From positions 744,001 to 808,000 of the forward strand of contig OY725489.1 in the NCBI GenBank assembly GCA_963281255.1: 64,000 nt of DNA, in the 5' to 3' direction. This DNA is from Aphrocallistes beatrix. Taxonomy: Eukaryota; Porifera; Hexactinellida; Sceptrulophora; Aphrocallistidae. The notes beneath the pieces were generated by a model. That model was not told the DNA's origin and ran no database searches. It worked only from the letters and a program-made list of their open reading frames with translations. Position 1 is the stretch's first letter. Each line of letters begins with the position of its first letter. A program made the position numbers and the translations under genes. Positions 1 through 10,167 of the stretch are shown piece by piece.

Positions 1-2989
1 AGTCTATAATTAGGATTGAAGATTCTTGTGTGATTGATCCGATTTCTAAATCGACAGCTTCATCCTTCTCAGCTTCAATGAAGTATTTCTTCTCTGAAGC
101 ATCAACGATAGCTTGACACTCCATGAAGGTTAGGCATATGATGATCAATTGGGAGAGAGGGGATTTGCAGGAAGGACAACCAAGTCTTGTAAACACTTCT
201 TTCAACTTAAACTGTTTCATTTCTCCGCAACTAATAGAGACTTGTCCATTTTGTGTCTTTTTCGCTTCGCACCCCGGGTGTGAGCAAATCGCCTGGACAT
301 TCATGCCAGCAACCAGCTGTGAGTATTGATTGCCAGCTGATTGAGATATTGACACTTCTCTATAGCTCACTGGGAGGATGTCAACTTGGTACGACAAATC
401 GAATTCTATCAGATGTAGTCTTGATCCGCTTAAGTATATTTTCACATCTTTTGCATTCTTAACCTCAGCTGTACACTGCTTGAATCCAATTCTGAGAATA
501 TTCTCAGTTGGAATATTCTGATCACAAAACGGACACTTCATGGAGTTAGCCACCTGGTGTAAATCACAGCTGTGAACTGTTCCGAGATTCATAAAGACCA
601 TCTGATCCAATTTAGGATGGTTTTTAACCTCACAGGTAGGATTCAGACACTTCGCGACTAGATTTAGTCCTTTCCCCAAAAAGAAACATTTTTCTTCTTC
701 AACTTTTGTGATATTTATAAACACATCAGGTCCATCGTCAGAAATTCTGAAATCAATTGTTTTATCCCCGACAACAGCGAACTTTTCAGTTTGCACTCCA
801 ACTCTAACTTCCCCTTCACACCTGACAAATGTGATCCCAATGACTTGATAGTATGTAACCCTTCTGCAACAAGAAGGACACATCAGTTCCAACACAGCCT
901 CACTCAGGACACAGTTCGTTATGTGCGCTGCTTTGATATTGACTACTCCGTCATTCTCAATTCGTGCGAGACAGTCAGGATTATAACACTCTGCCGCAAT
1001 ATTCAAGCCGTTTGCAACCCTCAAGTAATCCTGTTCAGGTCCCACTTTTGATAGCGTCCCGGATCTCGAAATATCTCGATTCAAGATTTTTATAAACACA
1101 TCAGGTCCATCGTGATCAATTCTGAAATCAATTGTTTTATCCCCGACAACAGCAAACTTCTCGGTTTGTCCTCCAACTTTGACTTCTCCTTCACATCCCA
1201 CAAATGTGATCCCAATGACTTGATGGTATGTGACATTAGTGCAACAAGAAGGACACATCAGACACAACACAGCCTCACTCAGGACACAGTTTGTTATGTG
1301 CGCTGCTTTGATAGTAACCACTCCGTCATTCTCAATTCGTGCGAGACAGTCAGGATTATAACACTCTGCCGCAATATTCAAGCCGTTTGCAACCCTCAAG
1401 TAATCCTGTCCAGGTCCCACTTCTGATACCGTTCCTGATGTCGCAATATCCCGACTCAGGATTTTGATTGTGACGGGCGGGCCAACAATTTCAATTCTGA
1501 AATCTTTGGTTTCTCTTCCTTTCGCAGAGACAATTTTGCATTCAGGTCCGATTTTAACTTCCGCTCTACACCTGACCAGAGAGAATCCAATGAAGAATGG
1601 AATCGGAATGCTAGTGTCGCAAGAAGGACATTTGAGAGTTGGAATCAAAAGAAGATATTCGCATTCTTCCACTCTGGGACAGGGAATGATCACTATCGCC
1701 TCAGAGCATTTGGGGTTTATGCACAGCGCTTCAAAGTTCAAGCCACTGCAAACTCTTCTAGAACTGTTCCAATTTCCCTTCGAGAGTTCTCCTGTTGTCT
1801 CTGCTCCATCGTCTCTCTCGATCACCTCCAAATCCGCTTCAATACCTTCAGGGTTAAGTTTGCAAACCTCTACAATCCTTCCTGCCTGATATACTGACAC
1901 TTTCCCGCCGATGGTAACTCGTGCTATGCACAGCAAAAACATAACTCCTTTGAAGTTAGCAATCGGAAGTGGCTGTCGACACTTGGGACAATCTTTTCCT
2001 CTGATCGCTTGGGTGTATTTGCAAGATAGAGTGTGTCCAGATGGGATTGTTACCAACCCACATTTCTTGTTGGGACATTCCGCGATGAAATTAATCCCTG
2101 GTTCCAGGTTTGAAAACGTCAGTGACATTATTAAGCTCCCAAACATATCGAACAACAAGTCTACCATGTAATCCATGCGATCTGGATTTCTGGTGCTCAA
2201 GGTGGTGTCTGGTGTGTCCTTTTTAACACGGATAACCGCCTTCGAACCAGAAGTGTGAAGTTTTATGTTTTTCGGAGTCGAAACAGCATCAAATGTTTCA
2301 ATCATCCCGTCGCGTTCTACTTCTGAATGACAACCGAGGAATGTGATAGATTGGAAACCATCTGGACTCATTTCGTGGTGGCATGAAGGACAGCTCCGGT
2401 ATTTCACCAGATCTTGAAAAACTCCTGACTCGATTAGTCCCACTCTGATGACCACTACGCCCTTGTTGTCTTTGAATGCGACACATTCTCGATAGGAGCA
2501 CAGCCCAACCAAATTGATCCCGTTTGTCGGGAACAAATACGCTCTCGAGACAGCAGCTGGTTCCACTTCCAATTCTCTTTTGTGGATGCTTATCCTGACT
2601 TCCGGTCCTTCGAAAAGGAATTCCCATAGAACGGTCTCATCACGACTAACTGTAAAAACAGCTGATTTATCCGCAATGGTAATTTTAGCCTCACAACGCG
2701 CGAAAACAACACCGATGAATTGTTGTGGCAGTAGAGTGGCATTGCAGGCAGGACACTTGAGATCGTAAGCGAGATCTTGATAGACACAGCTGTCTGATTC
2801 TGGAAATCCGATCAATGTTAAACCTCCAAACGTCCGCACGGCTTCGCAATTATTATTGTCACATCTGGTTTCTATGTTGAATCCCGCAGTGACGCGTGTG
2901 AATTCTTTGTCGTAGAAAGAAATGTGTCGCTTCGTCATGGGCATTCCAGTTGGGAGGACTGGTATCACGGTATTGGAACGGGAGGCCAT
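1..2989 (-). CDS. Cysteine-module repeat protein, single exon, 3' end outside the window
   Basis: An open frame of 996 codons runs from an ATG at 2989 to the window edge without a stop. The product consists of at least eight tandem modules of roughly 110-130 residues. Each has a C-x4-C pair (CDNNNC, CSYREC, CPNKKC, CINPKC, CYNPDC twice, CLNPTC, CSHPGC), about 30-40 residues later a CP-x-C pair, then a hydrophobic strand ending in Cys, e.g. GITFVGCEGEV. In module 1 the four cysteines are residues 43, 48, 79 and 82. The spacing suggests a four-Cys zinc-binding fold (inference). I know of no named domain; short protist and fungal zinc-ribbon-like proteins have a similar GxN..C-x4-C..CP-x-C layout. 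No signal peptide or membrane segment is visible. TTTAG lies 11 bp before the ATG. Function unknown. Confidence 0.75.
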   Translation of the reverse strand, partial: MASRSNTVIPVLPTGMPMTKRHISFYDKEFTRVTAGFNIETRCDNNNCEAVRTFGGLTLIGFPESDSCVYQDLAYDLKCPACNATLLPQQFIGVVFARCEAKITIADKSAVFTVSRDETVLWEFLFEGPEVRISIHKRELEVEPAAVSRAYLFPTNGINLVGLCSYRECVAFKDNKGVVVIRVGLIESGVFQDLVKYRSCPSCHHEMSPDGFQSITFLGCHSEVERDGMIETFDAVSTPKNIKLHTSGSKAVIRVKKDTPDTTLSTRNPDRMDYMVDLLFDMFGSLIMSLTFSNLEPGINFIAECPNKKCGLVTIPSGHTLSCKYTQAIRGKDCPKCRQPLPIANFKGVMFLLCIARVTIGGKVSVYQAGRIVEVCKLNPEGIEADLEVIERDDGAETTGELSKGNWNSSRRVCSGLNFEALCINPKCSEAIVIIPCPRVEECEYLLLIPTLKCPSCDTSIPIPFFIGFSLVRCRAEVKIGPECKIVSAKGRETKDFRIEIVGPPVTIKILSRDIATSGTVSEVGPGQDYLRVANGLNIAAECYNPDCLARIENDGVVTIKAAHITNCVLSEAVLCLMCPSCCTNVTYHQVIGITFVGCEGEVKVGGQTEKFAVVGDKTIDFRIDHDGPDVFIKILNRDISRSGTLSKVGPEQDYLRVANGLNIAAECYNPDCLARIENDGVVNIKAAHITNCVLSEAVLELMCPSCCRRVTYYQVIGITFVRCEGEVRVGVQTEKFAVVGDKTIDFRISDDGPDVFINITKVEEEKCFFLGKGLNLVAKCLNPTCEVKNHPKLDQMVFMNLGTVHSCDLHQVANSMKCPFCDQNIPTENILRIGFKQCTAEVKNAKDVKIYLSGSRLHLIEFDLSYQVDILPVSYREVSISQSAGNQYSQLVAGMNVQAICSHPGCEAKKTQNGQVSISCGEMKQFKLKEVFTRLGCPSCKSPLSQLIIICLTFMECQAIVDASEKKYFIEAEKDEAVDLEIGSITQESSILIID
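908..1426 (-). repeat. Recently duplicated module inside the cysteine-repeat gene
   Basis: Two adjacent modules of the cysteine-repeat gene are nearly identical in DNA as well as protein. The block containing tcaagtaatcctgt occurs at 1021 and again at 1396, a period of 375 bp or 125 codons. Other modules of the gene are far more diverged, so this pair is a recent internal duplication. Confidence 0.8.
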
Positions 2990-3447
2990 GCAATGGGACT
3001 AAAGAGAAATTGATATTCAAACAGCACGTAGATTTACTAGAGGTGTAATTTCATCTCTTGCATACAAAGTGTGTTTATATGGAACAAGATCATGGGCGTA
3101 GCGACCAAATATTATTTGGGGGGGCCATTATTTAGATCAAATTTCAAAGTTATTTATTAATTTTGGGGGGGCCGAGTGAAAGTTTTGGGGGGGCCAGGCC
3201 CCCCAGGCCCCCCCATGGCTACGCCCATGAACAATATTGGTCTGTTTTTATATGTATATTTATACGTATATGTTTATACATCGCTGCGCGGCAGAGAATG
3301 TTAGGTATTCGTGTGCCATTTTGCGCATCAACAACACTTCTCCAATTACAATCATATATATCCGTCAATACTTAGATTTTTAATGAGACTTTGCAAAATT
3401 CCAATCGCTAACTCTGTAATGAATATTATCTTGAACCTACATTTCAG
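2990..3447. other. Intergenic spacer between divergent genes
   Basis: This gap separates the cysteine-repeat gene (-) and the ferredoxin reductase gene (+), so it should contain both promoters. Apart from the small inverted-repeat element at 3090-3230 I see no gene. The sequence catttcag directly precedes the reductase ATG and looks like a splice acceptor. Confidence 0.5.
3090..3230. mobile_element. MITE-like element, G/C-tract family
   Basis: Perfect 13-bp terminal inverted repeats, tcatgggcgtagc at 3090-3102 and its complement at 3218-3230, flank about 115 bp containing three G7 tracts and C6-7 runs. There is no coding capacity. A relative with similar ends (ggcgtagcc) lies at 50888-51034. 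Confidence 0.75.
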
Positions 3448-5724
3448 ATGCTGCTTTATTCTCTTGTGCGCCGCACTGCTCTTTCTAGCTTCCTCTCCAC
3501 TCCTCACGCGTGCAGGCGTTTTAGCGGTATTTCCTATAGAATAGGAATAGTGGGAAGTGGCCCTGCTGGGTTCTACACTGCTCAAAGGATTCTCAAACTC
3601 AATCCTCAAGTTAAAGTTGATATTATCGAGAGATTGCCAGCGCCATTTGGACTTGTGAGGTAAATTTATATACTAGAATGATTTCAAATTCAGTATGGAT
3701 TGATGAATTATAACTACACAGTATTAAATACAGTCGACCCTACTTAGTAGGGTCACTGTTTAATCGGGTCAGCCGCTTAATCGGGCTACATTTGGCAGGA
3801 CCGGGGTAGCTCTCACACATAGAAGCTAATACAAGATATTTTCGGTTAATAGGGTTCTCCGCTTAATCGGGTCAAAACGTCCTCTGACTGACAGTTACCT
3901 ATATTTGACATTCGAGTTTATCAAAGAAGCGAGCATTGCCCATTTGCATAGCACGACTAGTGAGCATTGTGTCCACAAGGTCACCTTGTGGGCGCTTGGG
4001 GATATAAAGTAAATAGAGACACGCCCTACGTACGTATTGAGTGGGGGTATCTCCAACTCTCAATTAATAGTTGAGCACTCTATTTATAGTTAGGCATGTT
4101 CAACTCTTGATTGAGGAGCATGTTTGGCTTTATGTGATGTGAATTCACTTCTTTGTGTTGTTAAGGTACGGAGTAGCTCCCGACCATCCTGAGGTCAAGA
4201 ATGTCATAGCACAGTTCACAAACTTGTTGCAAGATGCTCGCTGCTCTTTCTACGGAAACGTATCAGTTGGGAGTCACGTATCTCTGAGTGATTTGCTGGG
4301 AAACTACTCAGGCCTGGTGCTAGCCTACGGCGCGGATGCTGACAGACGACTGGGGGTGCCAGGGGAGGATTCGAGGGGGTTTCTATCCGCTAGGAGGTTG
4401 GTGGGGTGGTACAACGGAATCCCTGAGGATGCTAGTCTAGAAGTCGACCTCTCTTGTCACACTGCTGTCATTATTGGACATGGTGAGTGGATGTGAGTTA
4501 GAATCCATTTTCCTACTTAGCACTATTTTTATTTTTATCTACTATCAATTTTATATATGAATAAGAATTGAACATTGGTATTACCTTTATATTGTTAGTC
4601 AATTATAAAAGGCATACACTGGTGTCTCCGAATAACGGACACATTGGAGACATGGCTTTTGTCCGTTAGAGAGTGTCCTCTTCTCGGAGAGTGCTTAACT
4701 ATTACATACGTATACGGTAAATTCCGTTCCACGAGGTTTGTCCGTTGTAGAGGGGTTGTCAGCTTTTCTAATTACATACTAAACCTATTTCTCGATGTAT
4801 TATTTAGGAAATGTATCGATAGACGTGGCCCGAATGCTCCTGAGTCCCATAGGTCTCCTGGAGAAGACTGACATATGTTCTCACGCCCTCTCTACTCTCA
4901 GACAGAGCCGCGTAAGGAGGGTAGTCATGGTGGGGAGGAGAGGCCCTTTACAAGTCTCATTCACAACAAAAGAACTCCGCGAACTGTTGAAGCTCGAGCA
5001 AACAACAGCTCTCTTGGCAGCAGAAGACCACGAGGAATTAGCTAGCATAATCCCTTCCCTCCCCAGAGGGAGAAAACGACTAATAGAACTCCTCTACAAT
5101 ACATCTAAGCAAACTGTTGATACCATATATGGTAATCGTGAGTTAGAAATAAAGTATTTACGTTCCCCTACACAGATTAACACAGACAGAGATGGTAAGC
5201 TTAGTTCAATAACATTTGAACTGAATAAGTTAGAGAAACCCAATCTTCTCGAGTCCAAGGCGGAGGCCACTGGCGTACACGACTCCATTCAGTGCGGCAT
5301 TGCATTCAGGAGTATTGGGTATAAAAGCGTCCCGATCGTAGAGGGAGTTCCCTTTGACGAAAGAAGAAACGTAGTGCCCAACACGAGAGGGAGAGTGGCC
5401 TACTCGGATGGAGAGCTGTTCACAGGACTCTACTGTAGCGGTTGGATTAAGCGTGGAGCTGTCGGGGTCATTGCTTCTACGATGAATGACGCGTTCGAAA
5501 CAGCTGACAGTATTGCAGAAGATATCTCAAATGGGAATTTGCGGAGTGTGAATACAGAGTTTGATTTGTCCTCTGTGCTACCAGACGGACACAAAGTTGT
5601 TAAGTCCAGCCATTGGTCTAGTTTAGACTCAGAAGAAGTGTCCAGAGGTAGGGGGAGCAAACCGAGAGAGAAGATTGTTTCTGTTTCTGAAATGATTGAT
5701 ATGGTCGACTGTAGTGAGAAATGA
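3448..5724 (+). CDS. FDXR: NADPH:ferredoxin (adrenodoxin) oxidoreductase, mitochondrial
   Basis: Three exons, 3448-3659, 4166-4482 and 4808-5724, join in frame to give 481 residues; human FDXR has 491. The enzyme passes electrons from NADPH to mitochondrial ferredoxin for Fe-S cluster, haem and sterol chemistry. The N-terminus is an Arg/Ser-rich mitochondrial presequence. It is followed by the FAD motif GIVGSGPAGFYTAQ near residue 35, then [20 protein letters not shown] across the first junction, the NADP-site GHGNVSIDVARMLL across the second, and the late motifs RSIGYKSVPI and GLYCSGWIKRGAVGVI. An ag directly before the ATG suggests a 5' UTR intron or trans-splice site. Intron 1 carries a degenerate MITE. 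Confidence 0.93.
3731..3895. mobile_element. Degenerate pogo/Tigger-like MITE in FDXR intron 1
   Basis: The sequence begins TA-cagtcgaccctacttagta and shares long blocks with the complete copy at 59031-59218, including gctctcacacatagaagctaatac and ggttctccgcttaatcggg. The right terminal inverted repeat is missing or diverged. Confidence 0.65.
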
Positions 5725-5863
5725 TATCAATTATATATATAGGACAATTAAGAAGGTAATGTTGTTATTTACTCATCGAGATGAAGTAATGAATAAGATG
5801 TTACTCTGTTAACTAAATACATATAATACAAACAAACAAACAAACAATTTCATGAACTCTGTT

Positions 5864-6850
5864 TTAATAGTTTACAAGCATTTTCTTAGGCTTAACTCGC
5901 ATCTTGAGGATTTCATGGATTATTTTTTCATTCTCAGGACTTGAAAGCAACAATTTTTGACCATCTTTAAACTCAATTGTCAAACCACCGATATTCGACC
6001 ACCTTTCAATATCTGCTGAGGCCCATATGTAACACACGATATCTTCATTCTGCGAAAGACTGATAAGATGTATGTTCTTGGGACTGATGCCTAAGATCGT
6101 GTCATTCATTTTTTTCGGCATTTTATTGTTGACTTTGACTCGGAAGTAAACAGAATTTCTGAGTTTACTCCCTTCAGCCAATTCTATAACCTGTGGCATG
6201 AGTTCTTCAGGTGAAGACCGATTGCATAGATTTAGTGAGGTGGTTATATCAGCTAGCATTTCCGTATCATGCTTATAGGCTTCTGGGATAATTCTCTGGA
6301 AGTCCTTGAATTTGTATATGCTGCCGAGATAAACGGTCAGATCGGAAACCCTGCGTTTACTGAGAGGTTGAGCTCCTTGGATTAACGGAATGAAGGAGCG
6401 GTGGAAATGATCGATTGAGTTTTGATCTCGTTCGTTCATATATCGCTCGAAACTCGCTTCATCGAATTCTGCCCCGGATTGGGACAGATAGATTATGTGT
6501 GAGGTGGTGATCCTCATTTCTAGGAGAGATTTCCCTATATCTAAAGTTTCGCCCTTTTTCCCCATCATGTTCTGGAAAACGCCTTTCTTCTTAGTATTCG
6601 AGTTTGCAGTTTCTAAAATTCCTACAGCCGGGCCAAGCGAAACTTTTAGTTTTTGGAAATTGAATTTGTAGAAAGGAGCCAGCACGTTATGGAGTTCGAT
6701 ATACAATGCATTCGAAAGTGACAATAATTCCTGTGTTAGGACGTTGTCGTCTGTAATGAAGAGAAAGAACACAGCTTTATTCGAGATTAACTCGTAGAAT
6801 TCTGACTCTTCCTTGCTAGTCATCTTGTCTGCCAACACTCCGCGTTTCAT
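5864..6850 (-). CDS. FERM/PTB-like domain protein (tentative)
   Basis: Single exon, 328 residues. The C-terminal ~110 residues run from YFRVKVNNKMPKKMND through LGISPKNIHLISL to CYIWASADIERWSNIGGL and end in a helix ENEKIIHEILK. This order of a seven-strand sheet closed by a helix is typical of a PH-like FERM-F3 or PTB fold. The part before it is mostly helical and charged. I do not recognise the family. The ATG lies 5 bp after an acceptor-like cacattttag, only about 95 bp downstream of the docking-protein stop on the same strand. A donor-like GGgtatgt sits right after that stop, so the two may share one primary transcript. The fold assignment is weak. Confidence 0.45.
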   Translation of the reverse strand: MKRGVLADKMTSKEESEFYELISNKAVFFLFITDDNVLTQELLSLSNALYIELHNVLAPFYKFNFQKLKVSLGPAVGILETANSNTKKKGVFQNMMGKKGETLDIGKSLLEMRITTSHIIYLSQSGAEFDEASFERYMNERDQNSIDHFHRSFIPLIQGAQPLSKRRVSDLTVYLGSIYKFKDFQRIIPEAYKHDTEMLADITTSLNLCNRSSPEELMPQVIELAEGSKLRNSVYFRVKVNNKMPKKMNDTILGISPKNIHLISLSQNEDIVCYIWASADIERWSNIGGLTIEFKDGQKLLLSSPENEKIIHEILKMRVKPKKMLVNY

Positions 6851-6944
6851 AGCAACTAAAATGTGTGAATGGAATGTTATAAATCATTGGATATACTTAA
6901 CTACCTATCTTAATTAAATCTATCCATCTAAATCTCACATACCC

Positions 6945-8627
6945 TTATTCTACTCTATTGTCAGAATATCCCTTACCATTATCGGATCCCAGTAGTTCTG
7001 TTTTCTCATTAATCAGCTCTCGCATGTTGAATACTCCCAGCAGGCCTTCTCCTCTCGTAACTGAGATCTCTTCGTAGATCCCAGGAGACGGAACTTCATT
7101 GTCTTTTTGCAATATAAGGTACCCATAATCATCTTGTGATTTCTGAGGGCCCTGTTCCTTCATGAGTGGTGGTCTGACACCTTTCATCTGTTCTCCAGAT
7201 TCTTCTGTCCTGTTGTCACCATCCGGTTTAGTGATCGTGTCAAAAAAATGTTCTCTCCTTGTCCTCTCCTTCAGTTGATCGAGAACGTTGACATAAGAAG
7301 GATTTGTATCAGGATTTGTAGCAAAATTGTTATTTCCAATTTTAGGCAACCCTTTCGGGGGCAATTCTGGTTTACACAAGACATGTATCATCTTTTGCTC
7401 TTCAAGGTCTTGGCTCCCTTGCGACATATAGGGCGGAGGTAATGGGGGTCTGTAAATGGGAGGAGAAGTGGGCATATTTAGTGGAGCATGGAATCCGGGG
7501 CGTTCTCTATGTCCAATTTCTCCATCAATGATTGTCCTTCCCTCCCCCGTATCTTCAAAATTAATACCAACTCCATGCAGTGGTAAAGGCTTTTTAGGTT
7601 CTCCTTTGGTTTCGTAAGGACTCACTCTCTCATTGTTATAAGGGTTAAACTTTACCTCGCCGGTAACTCCTGACTCCTTTCCCTCTCGAAAGTAGGCATT
7701 CGGTGCTTTATAGTCTGGGACGTTGACGTAGTTCGGATTCTCGGGCTGTGGAGGTTGGTCTTTAAATCGCATTGGAAGCGGTTCAAGTACTTTGATTGGT
7801 TGGGTTTTGTTCTCCCGAGATTTTAGCGTGCTGTACTTGGGATTGTTAGAGCCAGGTGCTTGTTTGGGTATGTTGAAATAGTCCGGAGTCTCGGGCCTAG
7901 CTGCTATGGGTTTGAATTCGTTCTCCGGTTTGCTTCTGCTTGCTTCAGATCTTGGAGGCAATGCTGGGCTCGATTCGTGCTGCAAGTTGCTGCGTGGCTC
8001 TGAAATTCTGAGGTGAGGGGGAGTAGGATGCTTTGAAATCTCTTCGAACGGACTGCCAACTCTTCCAGGAACTCTCGGCTCATTGATCACATTCGCGAGT
8101 CTCGATTTATCCTCGAATGGACTGCTTGCTCGGAGTTGTAAAGGTGTATGTTTGGGATCAGCTGGGAACTTGAGCAGCATTGGATTTTCATACTGATGCG
8201 CCTTCTCGTTATTGAGTGCGGGATCATTAGGTGCAGGTATTTGGGGCCGTTTGAATTCCACTCGATCCACTTGGTAGCATTCTTTCGTCAGCCAATCGAT
8301 TTTATTACTCAAATCCCGGTCCGAGGTGCACCTTTCCTTGAGGACTAAAGCAATATAAATACGAGAATTGAAACACACATAATTTAATGGAGAATTTTCG
8401 TCTTCCCCCTTTCACTAGATTTTGTCATGTTTGTCCGAATATTCTCTTTAAATTATAGACTCAATCACCGGTGTAGAGAACTATTTCTGTTTCGTAAAAC
8501 GATTACATATCTCGGTTATTTTGTTATCTGGAACTATGAAAATATGCGCGTTTAATTAAGTCGCGAACTCACCGTTCAAAACAGACAAATTTAGCTTAAT
8601 AAATTGTTGACTTCTTGATTCTGCCAT
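6945..8627 (-). CDS. Tyrosine-motif docking/adaptor protein, proline-rich
   Basis: Two exons, 8573-8627 and 6945-8344, join in frame (AACG|gtgagt, tttag|TC) for 484 residues. A short helical N-terminus begins MAESRSQQFIKLNL. The rest is low-complexity, rich in Pro, Glu, Asn and Lys. It contains repeated tyrosine sites: YFNI, YVNV and YVNV (YxN, the Grb2-SH2 type), YGYLIL, and IYEEIS (YEEI, the Src-family SH2 optimum). It also has PPLPPPYM and PPIYRPP stretches suited to SH3 or WW binding. This layout resembles docking proteins such as GAB, DOK or IRS, but no PH or PTB domain is encoded here; a PTB-like fold lies in the next gene downstream. No YxxM (p85 SH2) motif is seen. Function is inferred from motifs only. 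Confidence 0.6.
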
Positions 8628-8940
8628 GTTGTAGCCTCAACTGAGCCTAGTAGCAGCTATATACTAGCTGAGGCCAGTATCAATTTCATCTTAGCACTTT
8701 ATCCTACAGAAATTGCACTTTAAATGACATCCTACGCCACACTACATTATTTAGTATAGCATCAAATTCTGTGGCATAGTTATTCTACTATCTGTCCTAT
8801 TATTTGGTTTAATTAACAGACAATATATTGTAGTTTCACGTATGTATAGAGAATACAATAGAATTGCACTGTATTATTCAAATTACTCATAGATAGATCA
8901 GAACAACTGTACTGTACTACATGTCTATATACAATCTCGC
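8628..8940. other. Spacer without recognised features
   Basis: AT-rich sequence between the docking-protein start and the amnionless-like stop, both on the minus strand. It probably contains the docking-gene promoter and the 3' UTR of its neighbour. I see no repeat or ORF of note. Confidence 0.4.
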
Positions 8941-9919
8941 TCAGAGATCTGTTTGGGTGCTTGTGAACTCGTTTTCTGTCGTTGGATCTAGACTCTCTTC
9001 TGCAAACATTTCATCTTGATCATTGAGGAGAGCCTGTTTATCCTCTGCTACTTTCTTAGAGTGAGATTTCACTGAGGCAGTAGGTACTTCTCCGTTTACG
9101 CTGTCTTCATCCAACAGTCCTGTCAGGTCAGCTGGGATGTTCGACTTTCCTGAAGGGAATTCGTCTACATTATTGACAGCCATCACGTCGAATTTGTCCG
9201 TTTCATCTTCGATTTCTAGCTCGTCCAGTGTCTGGAAAGTGAAGACTTCTCCTGCCTTACCTCTCTTCCGAACTTTATTAATGCATTTTCTTCCGATTAG
9301 CACAATTAGTGGGACAACACCTAGAATAAAATAATTTTCATTAATTACTCAATAAATTATAATATTAACAGTCACTTCTATTCGTTACTGGCACTTACTT
9401 ATTGCTATGAGCAGTACTGCCGTCAGAGATGCGATTAATGCTATCTCCGAGGGAGTAATGGCACTCTGAACACAGGAACAAGGTGTTGTATCTATACATC
9501 TATACGAGTCTATCTCCAAACGCCCTCTATCCTTGAACATAAAGCTGTCGTATTATCAAATAACTCGTAGAATTTAATTATTATTAGAATTCATGTGCAA
9601 CTCACTGTTGTGTTATATTTCCTGAAAAGTTATTCAAAGTCTCTCCGCCCCATCTTAATCTCAAAACTGTTACTTCTGTATCCACAAATATTCTAGGACA
9701 AGTGTAGTTATCAAGAAATACCACATTGTCCGACCAACATGGCAGTCTTTTAGCTGATGCACCGTCCATAATCCAATTTTCTAGATCATTCCAATTCTCT
9801 GTCGTCATTGTACAATCTGAACAAGTCGGTACCGCCCATGTGAACTCATCAGCACATCCCAGTGATACGAGCGCTAACCCCAGAATAATAGACACAACTC
9901 GGTGATGTGTAACAGGCAT
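8941..9919 (-). CDS. Amnionless-like single-pass membrane protein, short form
   Basis: Three exons (9606-9919, 9399-9544, 8941-9320) give 279 residues in frame. I start at 9919 because that Met precedes a clean signal peptide (VSIILGLALVSLGCA); another in-frame Met is at 9958. The ectodomain has ENWNDLENWIMDG and RLPCWSDNVVFLD, the pattern of the amnionless N-terminus (W..NWn..rlPC..D.v.FP). A CIDTTPCSC cluster, a membrane helix (EIALIASLTAVLLIAI, extended across the last junction) and a ~110-residue acidic tail follow. Amnionless escorts cubilin-type receptors to the apical surface. Vertebrate forms are about 450 residues; this one lacks much of the later ectodomain, including the cysteine-rich VWC-like part. 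No FxNPxF endocytic motif is obvious in the tail. Confidence 0.6.
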
Positions 9920-10167
9920 TTTATGATAGCATTTGCAGATACTGCGAGTTCCTTTCACTTTTAAAATAAGTCTAGCATTGAGGAGATTGGATTACTCTAC
10001 TAGTAGAGCCTATTAGTGGAATATTTCAATTATTACGTCTAACAGTTAATGATTTGAATATTCAAGTAGTCTATATGCAATTATTTTACCAAGGTATAGG
10101 TGACATTTACCTCACTCATGCATTGACTTAAATTTGCATACGTTTATGGTATTAAAAGATTAGTTGG

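Noticed and set aside
791-1426. Plus-strand frames of 86 and 104 codons with a shared C-terminal sequence
   Set aside because: They are antisense to the near-identical modules of the minus-strand cysteine-repeat gene, which explains both the open frames and their similarity.
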